Positions 30,408 through 38,778 of a stretch of DNA of 64,000 nt are shown here, in pieces; position 1 is the stretch's first letter; each line of letters opens with the position of its first letter. The DNA is from Marinomonas gallaica. GTDB taxonomy: Bacteria > Pseudomonadota > Gammaproteobacteria > Pseudomonadales > Marinomonadaceae. A program made the translations under genes and the position numbers. The stretch covers positions 120,371 to 184,370 of the forward strand of contig NZ_LTAX01000006.1 of assembly GCF_001639745.1 (NCBI RefSeq), read 5' to 3'. The notes under the pieces are model-generated. The model searched no databases, was not told the DNA's origin, and saw only the letters and a program-made list of their open reading frames with translations.

Positions 30408-31096
30408 TGCAGCACATATTAGTAATTGAAGATGATGCGTCCATGCAAAGTTTTTTGAAAACATTATGCGAGTCAGCAGGCTTTAAAGTATCTCTTGCCA
30501 ATACTATCGAACAAGCGTCGGCCGTCATGTCAGGGGCTCTATTGGTTGATCTTTGTTTGCTAGATCTTGGGTTACCTGATGGTAGTGGTCATGATTTTAT
30601 TCGTGCGTTTAAACCACAGATGACAGCTCCGATTATAGTCATCTCTGCTAGGGATACGGATTTTGATAAAATCACAGCATTGGATTTGGGGGCGGATGAC
30701 TATGTGGCTAAACCATTCAGTTCAGGGGAGCTGTTAGCTCGTATTCGCGTGTCTTTGAGGCGTTTAGTACAAGAGAATGAAGCAACTCCCTCGACCTTTC
30801 AAGTTCAGCACTTAAACGTAAATCTTGATGCGCGAACCGTTTATTTAGACGGTGTTGATGACGCTATCCATCTGACACCGATTGAATTTCGGCTACTCGA
30901 ACTCTTCTTAAAACAACCTAATAAAGTTTTAACGTACAGCCAGATAGGGCGAGACGTATGGGGCAACCAGTTTACGGGGAGCACAGAGAAAATTCGCGTA
31001 CATATTGCCCAGCTGAGACAAAAAATCGAAAAAATGCCGTCAGCGCCAACTTTGATTAGTAATGCCCCTGGTATTGGCTATCGCCTTAACCATTAA
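30407..31096 (+). CDS. KdpE-like OmpR-family response regulator
   Basis: The ATG at 30407 shares a base with the kinase stop and follows GGGAGGAG, so it replaces the longer upstream start; 229 residues. The receiver domain has the acidic pair EDD at 8-10, the phospho-acceptor Asp in LCLLDLGLPDG near residue 52, and KPF near residue 100. A winged-helix DNA-binding domain ends with the recognition and wing segments of the OmpR/PhoB type. Overall it is closest to KdpE. No kdpFABC genes are nearby, so trkH just upstream is the obvious candidate target. Confidence 0.92.
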   Translation: MQHILVIEDDASMQSFLKTLCESAGFKVSLANTIEQASAVMSGALLVDLCLLDLGLPDGSGHDFIRAFKPQMTAPIIVISARDTDFDKITALDLGADDYVAKPFSSGELLARIRVSLRRLVQENEATPSTFQVQHLNVNLDARTVYLDGVDDAIHLTPIEFRLLELFLKQPNKVLTYSQIGRDVWGNQFTGSTEKIRVHIAQLRQKIEKMPSAPTLISNAPGIGYRLNH

Positions 31097-32549
31097 AGGG
31101 GGCACAGTGAATGTTGGGTGTATCTGGCTTTAGTTTAGCCTGATACATAGCTCTATCGGCGTTTGTAATGAGATGCGATGGGTCTTCTTGCTGGCCTTTA
31201 AAAGAAGTGATGCCAATGCTTGCGTTGATGTGCAGTGTTTCAAGTCCAACGTAATAAGGCGTCTTGAGGGCTTCAATGATTTCTTTTGCACAACAAATAG
31301 CATGCTCTTCGTCTTCTATGTTCTGTAACAGAATGGTGAATTCATCGCCGCCATGTCGAGCGATTTTAATACCAGGGCTGATAAACTGTTTAAGGCGCAG
31401 TCCAACCTCACGCAAAATGATGTCGCCTCTGTTATGACCAAAGTTATCGTTTACGTGTTTGAAATTGTTTAAATCTAAAAACATGATGGCATGCAATGCA
31501 TCATTACCAGATGTTTGATTAAGTGCTTTGAGGTGGTCTTCAAACGCTACGCGATTCTCTAGACTGGTTAAAGGATCTTTATAGGCAAGGCTCGTAAGAT
31601 GTTCACGTTCAGCCATATCATGGCTAACATCTTCGATTTGCCAGATAGCCATGTGTCGACCATTATCAAAAGCACTGGATTTCTCCACTTTCAAGATGGC
31701 GTGTTTAAATGCCAGATTTGATAGCTGATACAAGTTAGACTGATCGACTAAAGGAACGATGAGGTCGTGTATTTTTTGTCGGTTTAGGGCGTCAGAATCT
31801 ATAGCCAGAAGCGTCATAAATTTTCGGTTTGCTTGGACAATAAGGCCGTCATCATCGGTAACGGCCACCGCTGAAGGCATGTCTTGCAAAAGTGCTTCAA
31901 TCAATGTCTTTTCATGTTCTAGTGCGTTTATACGGTTGCGATAGAGCCAGTACGCAGTAACAAAGTTGATCATACTTAATAAGAGTGCAATCGCTTGGAG
32001 GAAGCGTATCTTTCCTGTTTCATAACGAGCTTGTTGCTCTATGGCCAGTGCTAGCGCATTCATATTGTTTAACAGGAGATTGTTTTGCTCCGCAAACGCT
32101 TGGTTGAGAGCGACATAAAGGCTTGGGGATGGCGTTTTGATGTAGCTCAGCACTTGCGTCCTAAGCGGCAGCCAATTATTCCAGCCTTGTTCAACAAGAG
32201 GGTAGTAAGGGCGGTGTTGAAATGACTCAATGGTGACTAATGTATTGTCCGTGTTGATGGTCGTGCCGCCATTACGAAAAGCGCTTAATGTACGATCAAA
32301 TAAACTAACGCTTTCTTTCAGTGTTGTGAGTTGTGTCTGGTTCGTAGCGCTGGGTGGTGCGTAGAGAAACTCTTTCACCATTTTTTGTGACAGCATACGT
32401 TGGCGGCCAGCAAGGTTGAGTTCAATGGTTTGGCTTTGGATGCGTTGTGTTAGCCATATGTTTAAGCCCAGTGCTGTACCATCAAAGATAAAAAATAGAA
32501 TAATAGAGTAAGTTAAAAATGGGCTTATGCTTCCTTTACGCCAGTTCAT
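31086..32549 (-). CDS. Membrane-bound diguanylate cyclase with PilJ/NarX-type sensory region and PAS-like linker
   Basis: The ATG at 32549 (MNWRKG), preceded by AGGAGA at ideal spacing, is used in preference to the first Met 11 codons earlier; 487 residues. After a membrane helix (about 10-30) comes a periplasmic helical region that opens with GRQRMLSQKM, the signature of NarX/PilJ-type four-helix sensors. A second membrane helix lies near 195-215, then a PAS-like stretch (about 225-310) and a GGDEF domain with intact RHGGDEF near residue 415. No RxxD inhibitory site is apparent. The gene converges on the response-regulator gene and overlaps its end by 11 bp. Confidence 0.88.
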   Translation of the reverse strand: MNWRKGSISPFLTYSIILFFIFDGTALGLNIWLTQRIQSQTIELNLAGRQRMLSQKMVKEFLYAPPSATNQTQLTTLKESVSLFDRTLSAFRNGGTTINTDNTLVTIESFQHRPYYPLVEQGWNNWLPLRTQVLSYIKTPSPSLYVALNQAFAEQNNLLLNNMNALALAIEQQARYETGKIRFLQAIALLLSMINFVTAYWLYRNRINALEHEKTLIEALLQDMPSAVAVTDDDGLIVQANRKFMTLLAIDSDALNRQKIHDLIVPLVDQSNLYQLSNLAFKHAILKVEKSSAFDNGRHMAIWQIEDVSHDMAEREHLTSLAYKDPLTSLENRVAFEDHLKALNQTSGNDALHAIMFLDLNNFKHVNDNFGHNRGDIILREVGLRLKQFISPGIKIARHGGDEFTILLQNIEDEEHAICCAKEIIEALKTPYYVGLETLHINASIGITSFKGQQEDPSHLITNADRAMYQAKLKPDTPNIHCAPFNG

Positions 32550-32686
32550 TCGATTTCTCCTGTCGAGCCTGATCATTATCAAGTTCCACCGATGTTCTCA
32601 TAGCCACTAAACCTTCGCCATGACGCAGGTAGCACATATTGTTTTATATGCGTGCTTTAGCATAGTTAACAAGCAAACAACTTGCC

Positions 32687-32713
32687 AAAAAAAAGGAGGC
32701 CAAAGGCCTCCTG
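32687..32713 (-). terminator. Intrinsic terminator after pyruvate carboxylase genes
   Basis: On the minus strand AGGAGGCC and GGCCTCCT form an 8-bp stem with a three-base loop followed by a T-run, 22 bp after the downstream subunit gene. Confidence 0.93.
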
Positions 32714-32734
32714 TAAAGAACAACACACTATAAG

Positions 32735-34543
32735 TTAGTGCGGAACTATCTCGACTAAGGTTTCGCCTGGTGTAACGCGATCCCCTTTGATTACATGAAC
32801 CCCCGCCACTTTACCGGCGATAGGCGCTTGGATTTCAGTTTCCATCTTCATGGCTTCAGTAATTAAAACCGATTGGCCAGCTTTAACATCATCGCCAACA
32901 TTGACTAATACATCGACAATGTTGCCTGGCATATTGGTCGTAATGTCACCCGGTCCTGTTGCTTTGCCACGTTTGCTACCAGTGATTGCGCCACCGTCGT
33001 ATTCGTTGAGTGACTCAAACAGAACTTCTTCAGGCATACCATCAAGCGTTAAGTAAACATGGCGTTTACCAGAAGAGTCGCCGCCAATGCCGGTGATTTC
33101 AACTTGGTAAGTTTCACCATGCACATCAATTTTAAATTCCGTTGAAACGGGCGCTGATGCTTTAGTCGCTCCAGCGTTAGCAATGGGCTCTAGTACTTCA
33201 GGAACTAAAGTGCCAGCTGCGCGTTGTTCTAGGAATTGCTTGCCAATGTCCTGGAACATGGCGTAAGTCAGCACATCTTCTTCGCTTTTGGCTAAATCAC
33301 CGATGTCTTTACGTAGGCGGTCCATTTCAGCGCCTAAAGCGTCTGCAGGTCGGCCCTCTATTGGCAGTTCAGAGCCAATCGCTTTGGTACGAACCTCAGG
33401 GTTAACCGCTGCTGGCGGATGACCGTAACCACCCTGTAAGTAGCGTTTTACTTCGTTGGTGATGGTTTTGTAGCGTTCGCCCGCCAGCACGTTCATAACC
33501 GCTTGAGTCCCTACGATTTGTGACGTCGGCGTCACCAGAGGAGGGAAGCCTAAATCCTCGCGTACGCGTGGAATTTCTGCGAACACTTCACGGATTCGGT
33601 CTAATGCTTGCTGCTCTTTCAGCTGATTCGCAAGGTTCGACATCATGCCGCCAGGAACTTGGTTGATCTGTACTGATACGTCTTCTTTCGTGAATTCGCT
33701 TTCAAATTGGTGGTATTTTTTACGCACTTCTTTGAAGTAGTCCGCGATTTCTGTCAGCAGTTCTAGGTCTAAGCCCGTGTCCCATTTAGTGCCTTTAAGT
33801 GCGGCGACTTGAGACTCTGTTGCTGGGTGGCTGGTGCCTGATGCAAACGATGAAATCGCTGTATCAATGTGCTCGGCACCGGCTTCGATCGCTTTTAGCT
33901 GACACAGTGGCGCTAGACCCGCCGTAGAATGACTGTGTACAAACAATGGTAAATCCACATTGTCTTTGATCGCTTTCACTAAATCGTAAGTCGCGTAAGG
34001 CGTTAGCAAGCCTGCCATGTCTTTGATAGCAATGGAGTCAGCGCCCATATCTTTTAGCGCTTGCGCTTGTTCCACAAACAGCTCTAAAGTGTGCACTGGA
34101 CTGGTGGTGTAACAGATGGTCGCTTGAGCATGCTTGCCTGCTTTCTTGACCGCTTTGATCGCCGTTTCAAGGTTGCGTAGATCATTCAAAGCATCAAATA
34201 CACGGAATACGTCGATGCCATTTTCAGCGGCTTTGGCAACAAATGCTTCAACAACGTCGTCAGCGTAGTGGCGATACCCCAGTAGGTTTTGACCGCGCAA
34301 AAGCATTTGTAAGCGCGTATTAGGCAGCGCTTTGCGTAGCTCGCGAAGGCGTTCCCATGGGTCTTCTTTTAAGAAGCGTACGCATGCGTCAAACGTTGCG
34401 CCACCCCAAACTTCAAGAGACCAGAAGCCAACCGCGTCAAGCTTGTCGCAGATAGGAAGCATATCTTCGGTGCGCATGCGTGTCGCAATCAAAGACTGGT
34501 GTGCATCCCTTAAGATGACGTCTGTAACCTGTACTTTGCTCAT
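32735..34543 (-). CDS. pycB: Pyruvate carboxylase subunit B (carboxyltransferase plus biotin carrier; OadA-like)
   Basis: A 602-residue protein with an N-terminal HMGL-like carboxyltransferase barrel (RDAHQSLIATRM at about 12-23; KDMAGLL near 173), a conserved carboxylase domain, and a C-terminal biotinyl domain with the modified lysine in EAMKMET near residue 569. It is often annotated as oxaloacetate decarboxylase alpha, but the sodium-pump subunits OadB and OadG are absent and a biotin carboxylase gene precedes it. That pairing matches the two-subunit pyruvate carboxylase of Pseudomonas, which makes oxaloacetate from pyruvate. Confidence 0.9.
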   Translation of the reverse strand: MSKVQVTDVILRDAHQSLIATRMRTEDMLPICDKLDAVGFWSLEVWGGATFDACVRFLKEDPWERLRELRKALPNTRLQMLLRGQNLLGYRHYADDVVEAFVAKAAENGIDVFRVFDALNDLRNLETAIKAVKKAGKHAQATICYTTSPVHTLELFVEQAQALKDMGADSIAIKDMAGLLTPYATYDLVKAIKDNVDLPLFVHSHSTAGLAPLCQLKAIEAGAEHIDTAISSFASGTSHPATESQVAALKGTKWDTGLDLELLTEIADYFKEVRKKYHQFESEFTKEDVSVQINQVPGGMMSNLANQLKEQQALDRIREVFAEIPRVREDLGFPPLVTPTSQIVGTQAVMNVLAGERYKTITNEVKRYLQGGYGHPPAAVNPEVRTKAIGSELPIEGRPADALGAEMDRLRKDIGDLAKSEEDVLTYAMFQDIGKQFLEQRAAGTLVPEVLEPIANAGATKASAPVSTEFKIDVHGETYQVEITGIGGDSSGKRHVYLTLDGMPEEVLFESLNEYDGGAITGSKRGKATGPGDITTNMPGNIVDVLVNVGDDVKAGQSVLITEAMKMETEIQAPIAGKVAGVHVIKGDRVTPGETLVEIVPH

Positions 34544-34566
34544 TAGGTATTCTCCTTGTTCTCTTC

Positions 34567-35982
34567 TTAGACCGCTGAGTGCGCAGCGATGGCTGCAGCG
34601 ATTGCCAAGGCAATTTCACTTGGGGCGCGCTTGTCCGAGTAATTCAATAGCTCAGGGTGATTTGGTACGAAGCTGGTATTAAAAAAGCCGCTTCTAAATT
34701 CATCGTTTTTCAGTATTTCTTGGTAGTAATTGGCAGTGGTTTTAACCCCTTGCAAGCGCATGTCAGCGAGCGCACGAGCACCACGATCCAATACATCTTC
34801 CCAACTTAATGCCCAGACAACCAACTTCAGACACATGGAGTCGAAGTACGGTGGAATGGTGTAACCTGTGTAAATGGCGGTATCGGTTCGTACGCCTGGT
34901 CCGCCAGGTGCGTAGTAGCGCGTAATACGGCCGAAGCTTGGTAAAAAGTTGTTCTTTGGGTCTTCCGCATTGATACGGAACTGCAGCGCATAACCACGAA
35001 ACGAAATGTCTTCTTGGCGGTAGCTCAAAGGCAAACCAGAGGCAACACGAATCTGTTCACGAACAATGTCAACACCGGTAATTTGTTCGGTAATGGTGTG
35101 CTCTACTTGAACACGAGTGTTCATTTCCATGAAGAAAATGTCATTGCCGGTTACCAGAAACTCCACGGTCCCCGCGTTTTCATAGCCCACTGCTTTGGCG
35201 GCTTTGACAGCTAGCTCACCCACGTACGAGCGCTGTTCTGGTGTTAATTGAGGGCTTGGCGCAATCTCAATCAGCTTTTGGTTGCGGCGCTGAATCGAAC
35301 AATCACGTTCGTATAGGTGAATCGCTTCCCCTTGACTGTCCGCTAAAATCTGAACTTCGATGTGTTTTGGATCAACGATGCATTTCTCAAGGAAAACTTC
35401 CGCAGAACCAAAGGCTTTTGTCGCTTCCGAGATGACACGCGGGTACTGGTCACGCAATTCTTGTTCGCTATCACAGCGACGAATACCACGGCCACCGCCG
35501 CCTGACGTTGCTTTAAGCATTACCGGGTAACCGATACTATTCGCCAGCGTAATAGCTTCTTCAATGTCGGCAAGGTTGTCTTCAGAACCTGGCGTCACCG
35601 GCACGCCTGCAGAGATCATGCTCTTACGGGCTTGGGTTTTGTCGCCCATCTTCGAGATCACCTCGGCTTTAGGGCCGATAAAGGTGATGCCGCGATCTTG
35701 ACAGATTTGAGCAAATTCAGCATTTTCCGACAAAAAACCATAGCCTGGATGAATGGCATCACAGCCTGTCTCAACGGCAAGGTTAACGATACGTCGTGCA
35801 TCAAGGTAGCCTGCAAGTGGGTCTTCACCCATGCTGTAAGCTTCGTCAGCACGCTTTACGTGAAGTGCGTGGCGATCTGGCTCAGTGAAAATTGCCACCG
35901 AGCGAATGCCCATTTCGGCACATGCGCGTACGATACGAACGGCAATCTCTCCACGGTTAGCAATCAATATTTTCTTCAGCAT
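34567..35982 (-). CDS. pycA: Pyruvate carboxylase subunit A (biotin carboxylase)
   Basis: The ATG at 35982 (MLKKILIANRGE), with GGAG seven to eight bases before it, is preferred over an ATG four codons upstream; 471 residues. The N-terminal NRGEIAVRI motif, the ATP-grasp glycine loop KATSGGGGRGIR near residue 158, and MEMNTRVQVEH near residue 286 are all present and define an active biotin carboxylase. It carboxylates the biotin of the downstream subunit using ATP and bicarbonate. A divergent LysR gene matches the PycR arrangement in Pseudomonas. An accC role in fatty-acid synthesis is less likely because accB is not adjacent. Confidence 0.91.
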   Translation of the reverse strand: MLKKILIANRGEIAVRIVRACAEMGIRSVAIFTEPDRHALHVKRADEAYSMGEDPLAGYLDARRIVNLAVETGCDAIHPGYGFLSENAEFAQICQDRGITFIGPKAEVISKMGDKTQARKSMISAGVPVTPGSEDNLADIEEAITLANSIGYPVMLKATSGGGGRGIRRCDSEQELRDQYPRVISEATKAFGSAEVFLEKCIVDPKHIEVQILADSQGEAIHLYERDCSIQRRNQKLIEIAPSPQLTPEQRSYVGELAVKAAKAVGYENAGTVEFLVTGNDIFFMEMNTRVQVEHTITEQITGVDIVREQIRVASGLPLSYRQEDISFRGYALQFRINAEDPKNNFLPSFGRITRYYAPGGPGVRTDTAIYTGYTIPPYFDSMCLKLVVWALSWEDVLDRGARALADMRLQGVKTTANYYQEILKNDEFRSGFFNTSFVPNHPELLNYSDKRAPSEIALAIAAAIAAHSAV

Positions 35983-36068
35983 TATTCTCTCCATGCGCTC
36001 AAATCAAGCATGGACTTACAGTATTCTAAAGTTACAAAAATAAATAATTGATATTTTTTTGGTATACC

Positions 36069-36084
36069 ATAAGTAATAGCTTAT
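36069..36084. promoter_or_regulatory. Inverted repeat in pycA/LysR divergent promoter region
   Basis: ATAAG-N6-CTTAT lies between the divergent starts, 85 bp before pycA and 39 bp before the LysR gene. A separate palindrome GGTATACC is at 36061-36068. Either could be part of a LysR-type binding site. Confidence 0.4.
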
Positions 36085-36122
36085 ACTTTATTTAAATATT
36101 ATATAATTCATAGGCTTAAGAT

Positions 36123-37067
36123 ATGGTTTACACGCTTGGTCAGCTTTTAAATAGACTGACATTTCGTCAATTGCAGGTGTTTCAGGTGGTGTTTCATAAG
36201 CTTAGCTATTCCAGAGCGGCTGAGGAGCTGGGTTTAACACAACCTGCGGTGAGCGCGCAGATGAAACAATTAGAAGCGGCACTTGGTCAATCCATGTTCG
36301 ATTACGTCGGTAAGCAGCTCTATGTCACCCCTGCAGGTGCCCAGCTAGAACGAGTGGTGCGAGAAATTTTCAGTGATTTAGAAACGCTACAAATGGATCT
36401 TTATCAATTAGAAGGTCAACTCAGGGGGGAGCTACGTTTGTGTGTGGTGAGCTCTGCAGAGATTGTTGTGCCATATTTACTGAAAGGTTTTTTAGAAAAA
36501 TATCCGCAAGTAGAAGCGCGTTTGACGGTACTCAATCGAACCAACGCCACTGAACGGTTGTTGCAAAACCAAGACGATATGGCGATTACCGGTATTGTGC
36601 CGGACACTCGACTGCTTAATCGGCAGCCTTTCTTTGATAACTTATTGGTGCCTGTTGTGCGTCAAGATCACGCCATCCTTCAGAGTCAAACGATGTCTGC
36701 GCAGCAGTTTTTTGATATAGGTTTTTTGCAACGAGAAAAAGGATCAGGATCTCGCGCGGCTATAGAAGGATTTTGCAAAGATAATCGTCTTCAGCTGAAG
36801 CCTATTATGGAGTTAGGCTCAAATGAATCGATTAAGCATGGCGTATTAGCGGGGTTAGGCGTTGCGTTACTGCCGCTTGCTAATGTGATTGCCGAGTTGC
36901 GGTTGGGCACCTTGGTGATGCCAACGATCAAAGGTTTCCCCTTGAAGCGTAGCTGGTGTGCGGTGTATCCAAGCAGCAAGCAACCGACACCTGTCATGCA
37001 AGCTTTTTTAGATCACTTGCGTGAGGAAGGAGACCGCTGCCTGTCGAAGCAGTTTAGTTATCCTTGA
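36123..37067 (+). CDS. LysR-family regulator, PycR-like
   Basis: A 314-residue LysR-type protein. The N-terminal winged helix-turn-helix lies at about residues 15-75, with YSRAAEELGLTQPAVSAQMKQLE as its core, and the rest is the periplasmic-binding-like effector domain with the usual ESIKHGVLAGLGVALLP-type hinge (NESIKHGVLAGLG near 238). It is transcribed away from pycA-pycB. The same divergent order occurs in Pseudomonas, where the regulator is PycR, so control of pyruvate carboxylase is the natural inference. The effector is unknown. Confidence 0.88.
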   Translation: MVYTLGQLLNRLTFRQLQVFQVVFHKLSYSRAAEELGLTQPAVSAQMKQLEAALGQSMFDYVGKQLYVTPAGAQLERVVREIFSDLETLQMDLYQLEGQLRGELRLCVVSSAEIVVPYLLKGFLEKYPQVEARLTVLNRTNATERLLQNQDDMAITGIVPDTRLLNRQPFFDNLLVPVVRQDHAILQSQTMSAQQFFDIGFLQREKGSGSRAAIEGFCKDNRLQLKPIMELGSNESIKHGVLAGLGVALLPLANVIAELRLGTLVMPTIKGFPLKRSWCAVYPSSKQPTPVMQAFLDHLREEGDRCLSKQFSYP

Positions 37068-37086
37068 TAAGGGAGGTGGTGTGTAA

Positions 37087-38586
37087 TTAGAAAACATCTT
37101 CACCAAAGATGGCTTCTTTCTCGTTCTCTAAGTCGGCGAAGGTCCAGAAATTAATGCTGTAGGGGGCGACCAAATCCAGCTTCGGGAGTTTGGGGAAGTC
37201 CTTTAAGCGTACTTTCCCCTTTCGGAACCGAGGGTTAACACCATTAATTAAAACCTTTTTGCTGGTGAGTGAGTCCGCCGTGATTTCATAGCGTTTCTTT
37301 GGCGAGCCAAAAGACTGGAAGCGTAGTCGGTGAACACGTCCAGTCATGTTAATGATCAACAAGGTCATACGGTCTTGTTTGTGGCCACCGTGGCAATAAA
37401 CAATCAAATCAGGATTTTGGCAGCTCACTTGATAGACCTGTTGTCCCATCAAACGTTTCCATAGCCAGCTCACCCAAAAGTCAGGGTTAGGTTTTAAGCT
37501 CTTGCGTTGAATTAAGCCGTAGTCTCCGCCAATAAGGGATTGGCGAATCATGACTTTTTGACCCAATTTGGCGCCTCGGCCAAGCTGATCTGCCCACCAA
37601 AAGCAAGAGGCAAAGCGATCCGAGAGCTTAGGTTGTCCACCGCATTGAGCTGAGCCTGATTCCCCAGTCCAGAGCTCTGCTTGGGGTTGATGCTTTTGAC
37701 GATAAGCGTCTAATTGATTTGAGAAAGCTTCAAAATCCAGTAAAGATCGCTGATCGAGCAGCTTTTCAATTCGTGCTGTACGTGTTCTAACGGGGGAGCG
37801 CTGGCTTTGGAACGGATAGTAATGCCAGTCGACTATGTCGAGTTGTCCTTCAAGTTGTTCCAGAAACCTAGGCGTAATGTTCGATAGATATTTAATGGTC
37901 TCACCCAAGTAAGGCCAAAAAGCACTGCCTGGTCCAGCAATGCGACTGTTTGGATTGATGAGTCTGACCTGATTAATAAAACGCTGATAATCGAGCACCA
38001 GTTGCTTTGCTCTAGGTTGAGCAGTTAAGCCGTGAAAGGCCCAATAAGCGTTTAACTCGTTACCCAATTCGCAGACATCAATGTTGACACCGTGATCAAG
38101 CGTGTATTGCAGCAGCGCCGCACTGTCTGCCCCATTCCATTTGCCATGCTGATTACGTTCAAAAGCACCGTATTTGAACGTAAACATAAATTTGAGATCG
38201 TGTTGTTTGATAAAGCTTAATAGACGATTCCAAATGGCCTCGCTGAGTTCGGGTTCTTTGTCGTGGGGCAACTGCTGACAGCAAAAATAATGGATAGTAT
38301 CGGCTTCAGAGCCACCAATGCGAAGGTAGGCAGGCTTTAGATGCTCAACGTATTGGCTAAGCTTGGGGTGGTTAAGTTCTAAAGGGGGCACGCGATTAGT
38401 GCCGAGTCCTCGGCTTGAGCTTTTACTGCCTTCCCACCACTGTCCGCCAATAATCAGTGATATGTCGATGGAGAAGGATAAGTAACAAGGATCGACCTCA
38501 TGAATAGGATGCTCTTGCTCTAGTTTGATAAGGTTAATTGACTGTGCCCGCGGTGTCATAAAGCGGCGAAACGGGTTTAGGGTCAT
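37087..38586 (-). CDS. GH79 (heparanase/beta-glucuronidase-like) glycoside hydrolase
   Basis: The ATG at 38586 (MTLNPFRRF) is used because GGAG lies at correct spacing; the open frame extends 30 codons further. The 499-residue product has a TIM-barrel clan A layout. YLRIGGSEAD lies near residue 87, the acid/base glutamate sits in CELGNEL at about residue 177, and the nucleophile glutamate is in WTGESG at about 319, followed by a C-terminal beta-sandwich. This is the heparanase-like GH79 pattern, acting on beta-glucuronides. No signal peptide is seen, so a cytoplasmic enzyme acting on imported oligosaccharide is likely. No polysaccharide-use genes lie beside it. The substrate is unknown. Confidence 0.8.
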   Translation of the reverse strand: MTLNPFRRFMTPRAQSINLIKLEQEHPIHEVDPCYLSFSIDISLIIGGQWWEGSKSSSRGLGTNRVPPLELNHPKLSQYVEHLKPAYLRIGGSEADTIHYFCCQQLPHDKEPELSEAIWNRLLSFIKQHDLKFMFTFKYGAFERNQHGKWNGADSAALLQYTLDHGVNIDVCELGNELNAYWAFHGLTAQPRAKQLVLDYQRFINQVRLINPNSRIAGPGSAFWPYLGETIKYLSNITPRFLEQLEGQLDIVDWHYYPFQSQRSPVRTRTARIEKLLDQRSLLDFEAFSNQLDAYRQKHQPQAELWTGESGSAQCGGQPKLSDRFASCFWWADQLGRGAKLGQKVMIRQSLIGGDYGLIQRKSLKPNPDFWVSWLWKRLMGQQVYQVSCQNPDLIVYCHGGHKQDRMTLLIINMTGRVHRLRFQSFGSPKKRYEITADSLTSKKVLINGVNPRFRKGKVRLKDFPKLPKLDLVAPYSINFWTFADLENEKEAIFGEDVF

Positions 38587-38778
38587 AACATTCTCCATAT
38601 TGATGGGCCAGTGTGCCAAGTAAATATGACATGGAGGTGAAGTTATTAAGACGAAGACGCAAATAGTCTGTATCAAACTATTAGAAAATTTCAGCTGATA
38701 GTGAGCCCATTAAGTTGCAATGAAACGCAATAAAGCCAATGATTTAGGCATTCTGATAACAAAAATAGAGACTTAACT

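Noticed and set aside
29427..31096. Remnant of a kdp operon
   Set aside because: No fragment of kdpFABC is found on either side; trkH is intact and the kinase and regulator are intact apart from the absent N-terminal KdpD and Usp domains.
32735..35982. Sodium-pumping oxaloacetate decarboxylase
   Set aside because: Only the OadA-like subunit is present. OadB and OadG are missing and a biotin carboxylase gene precedes it, with a PycR-type regulator, so two-subunit pyruvate carboxylase fits better.
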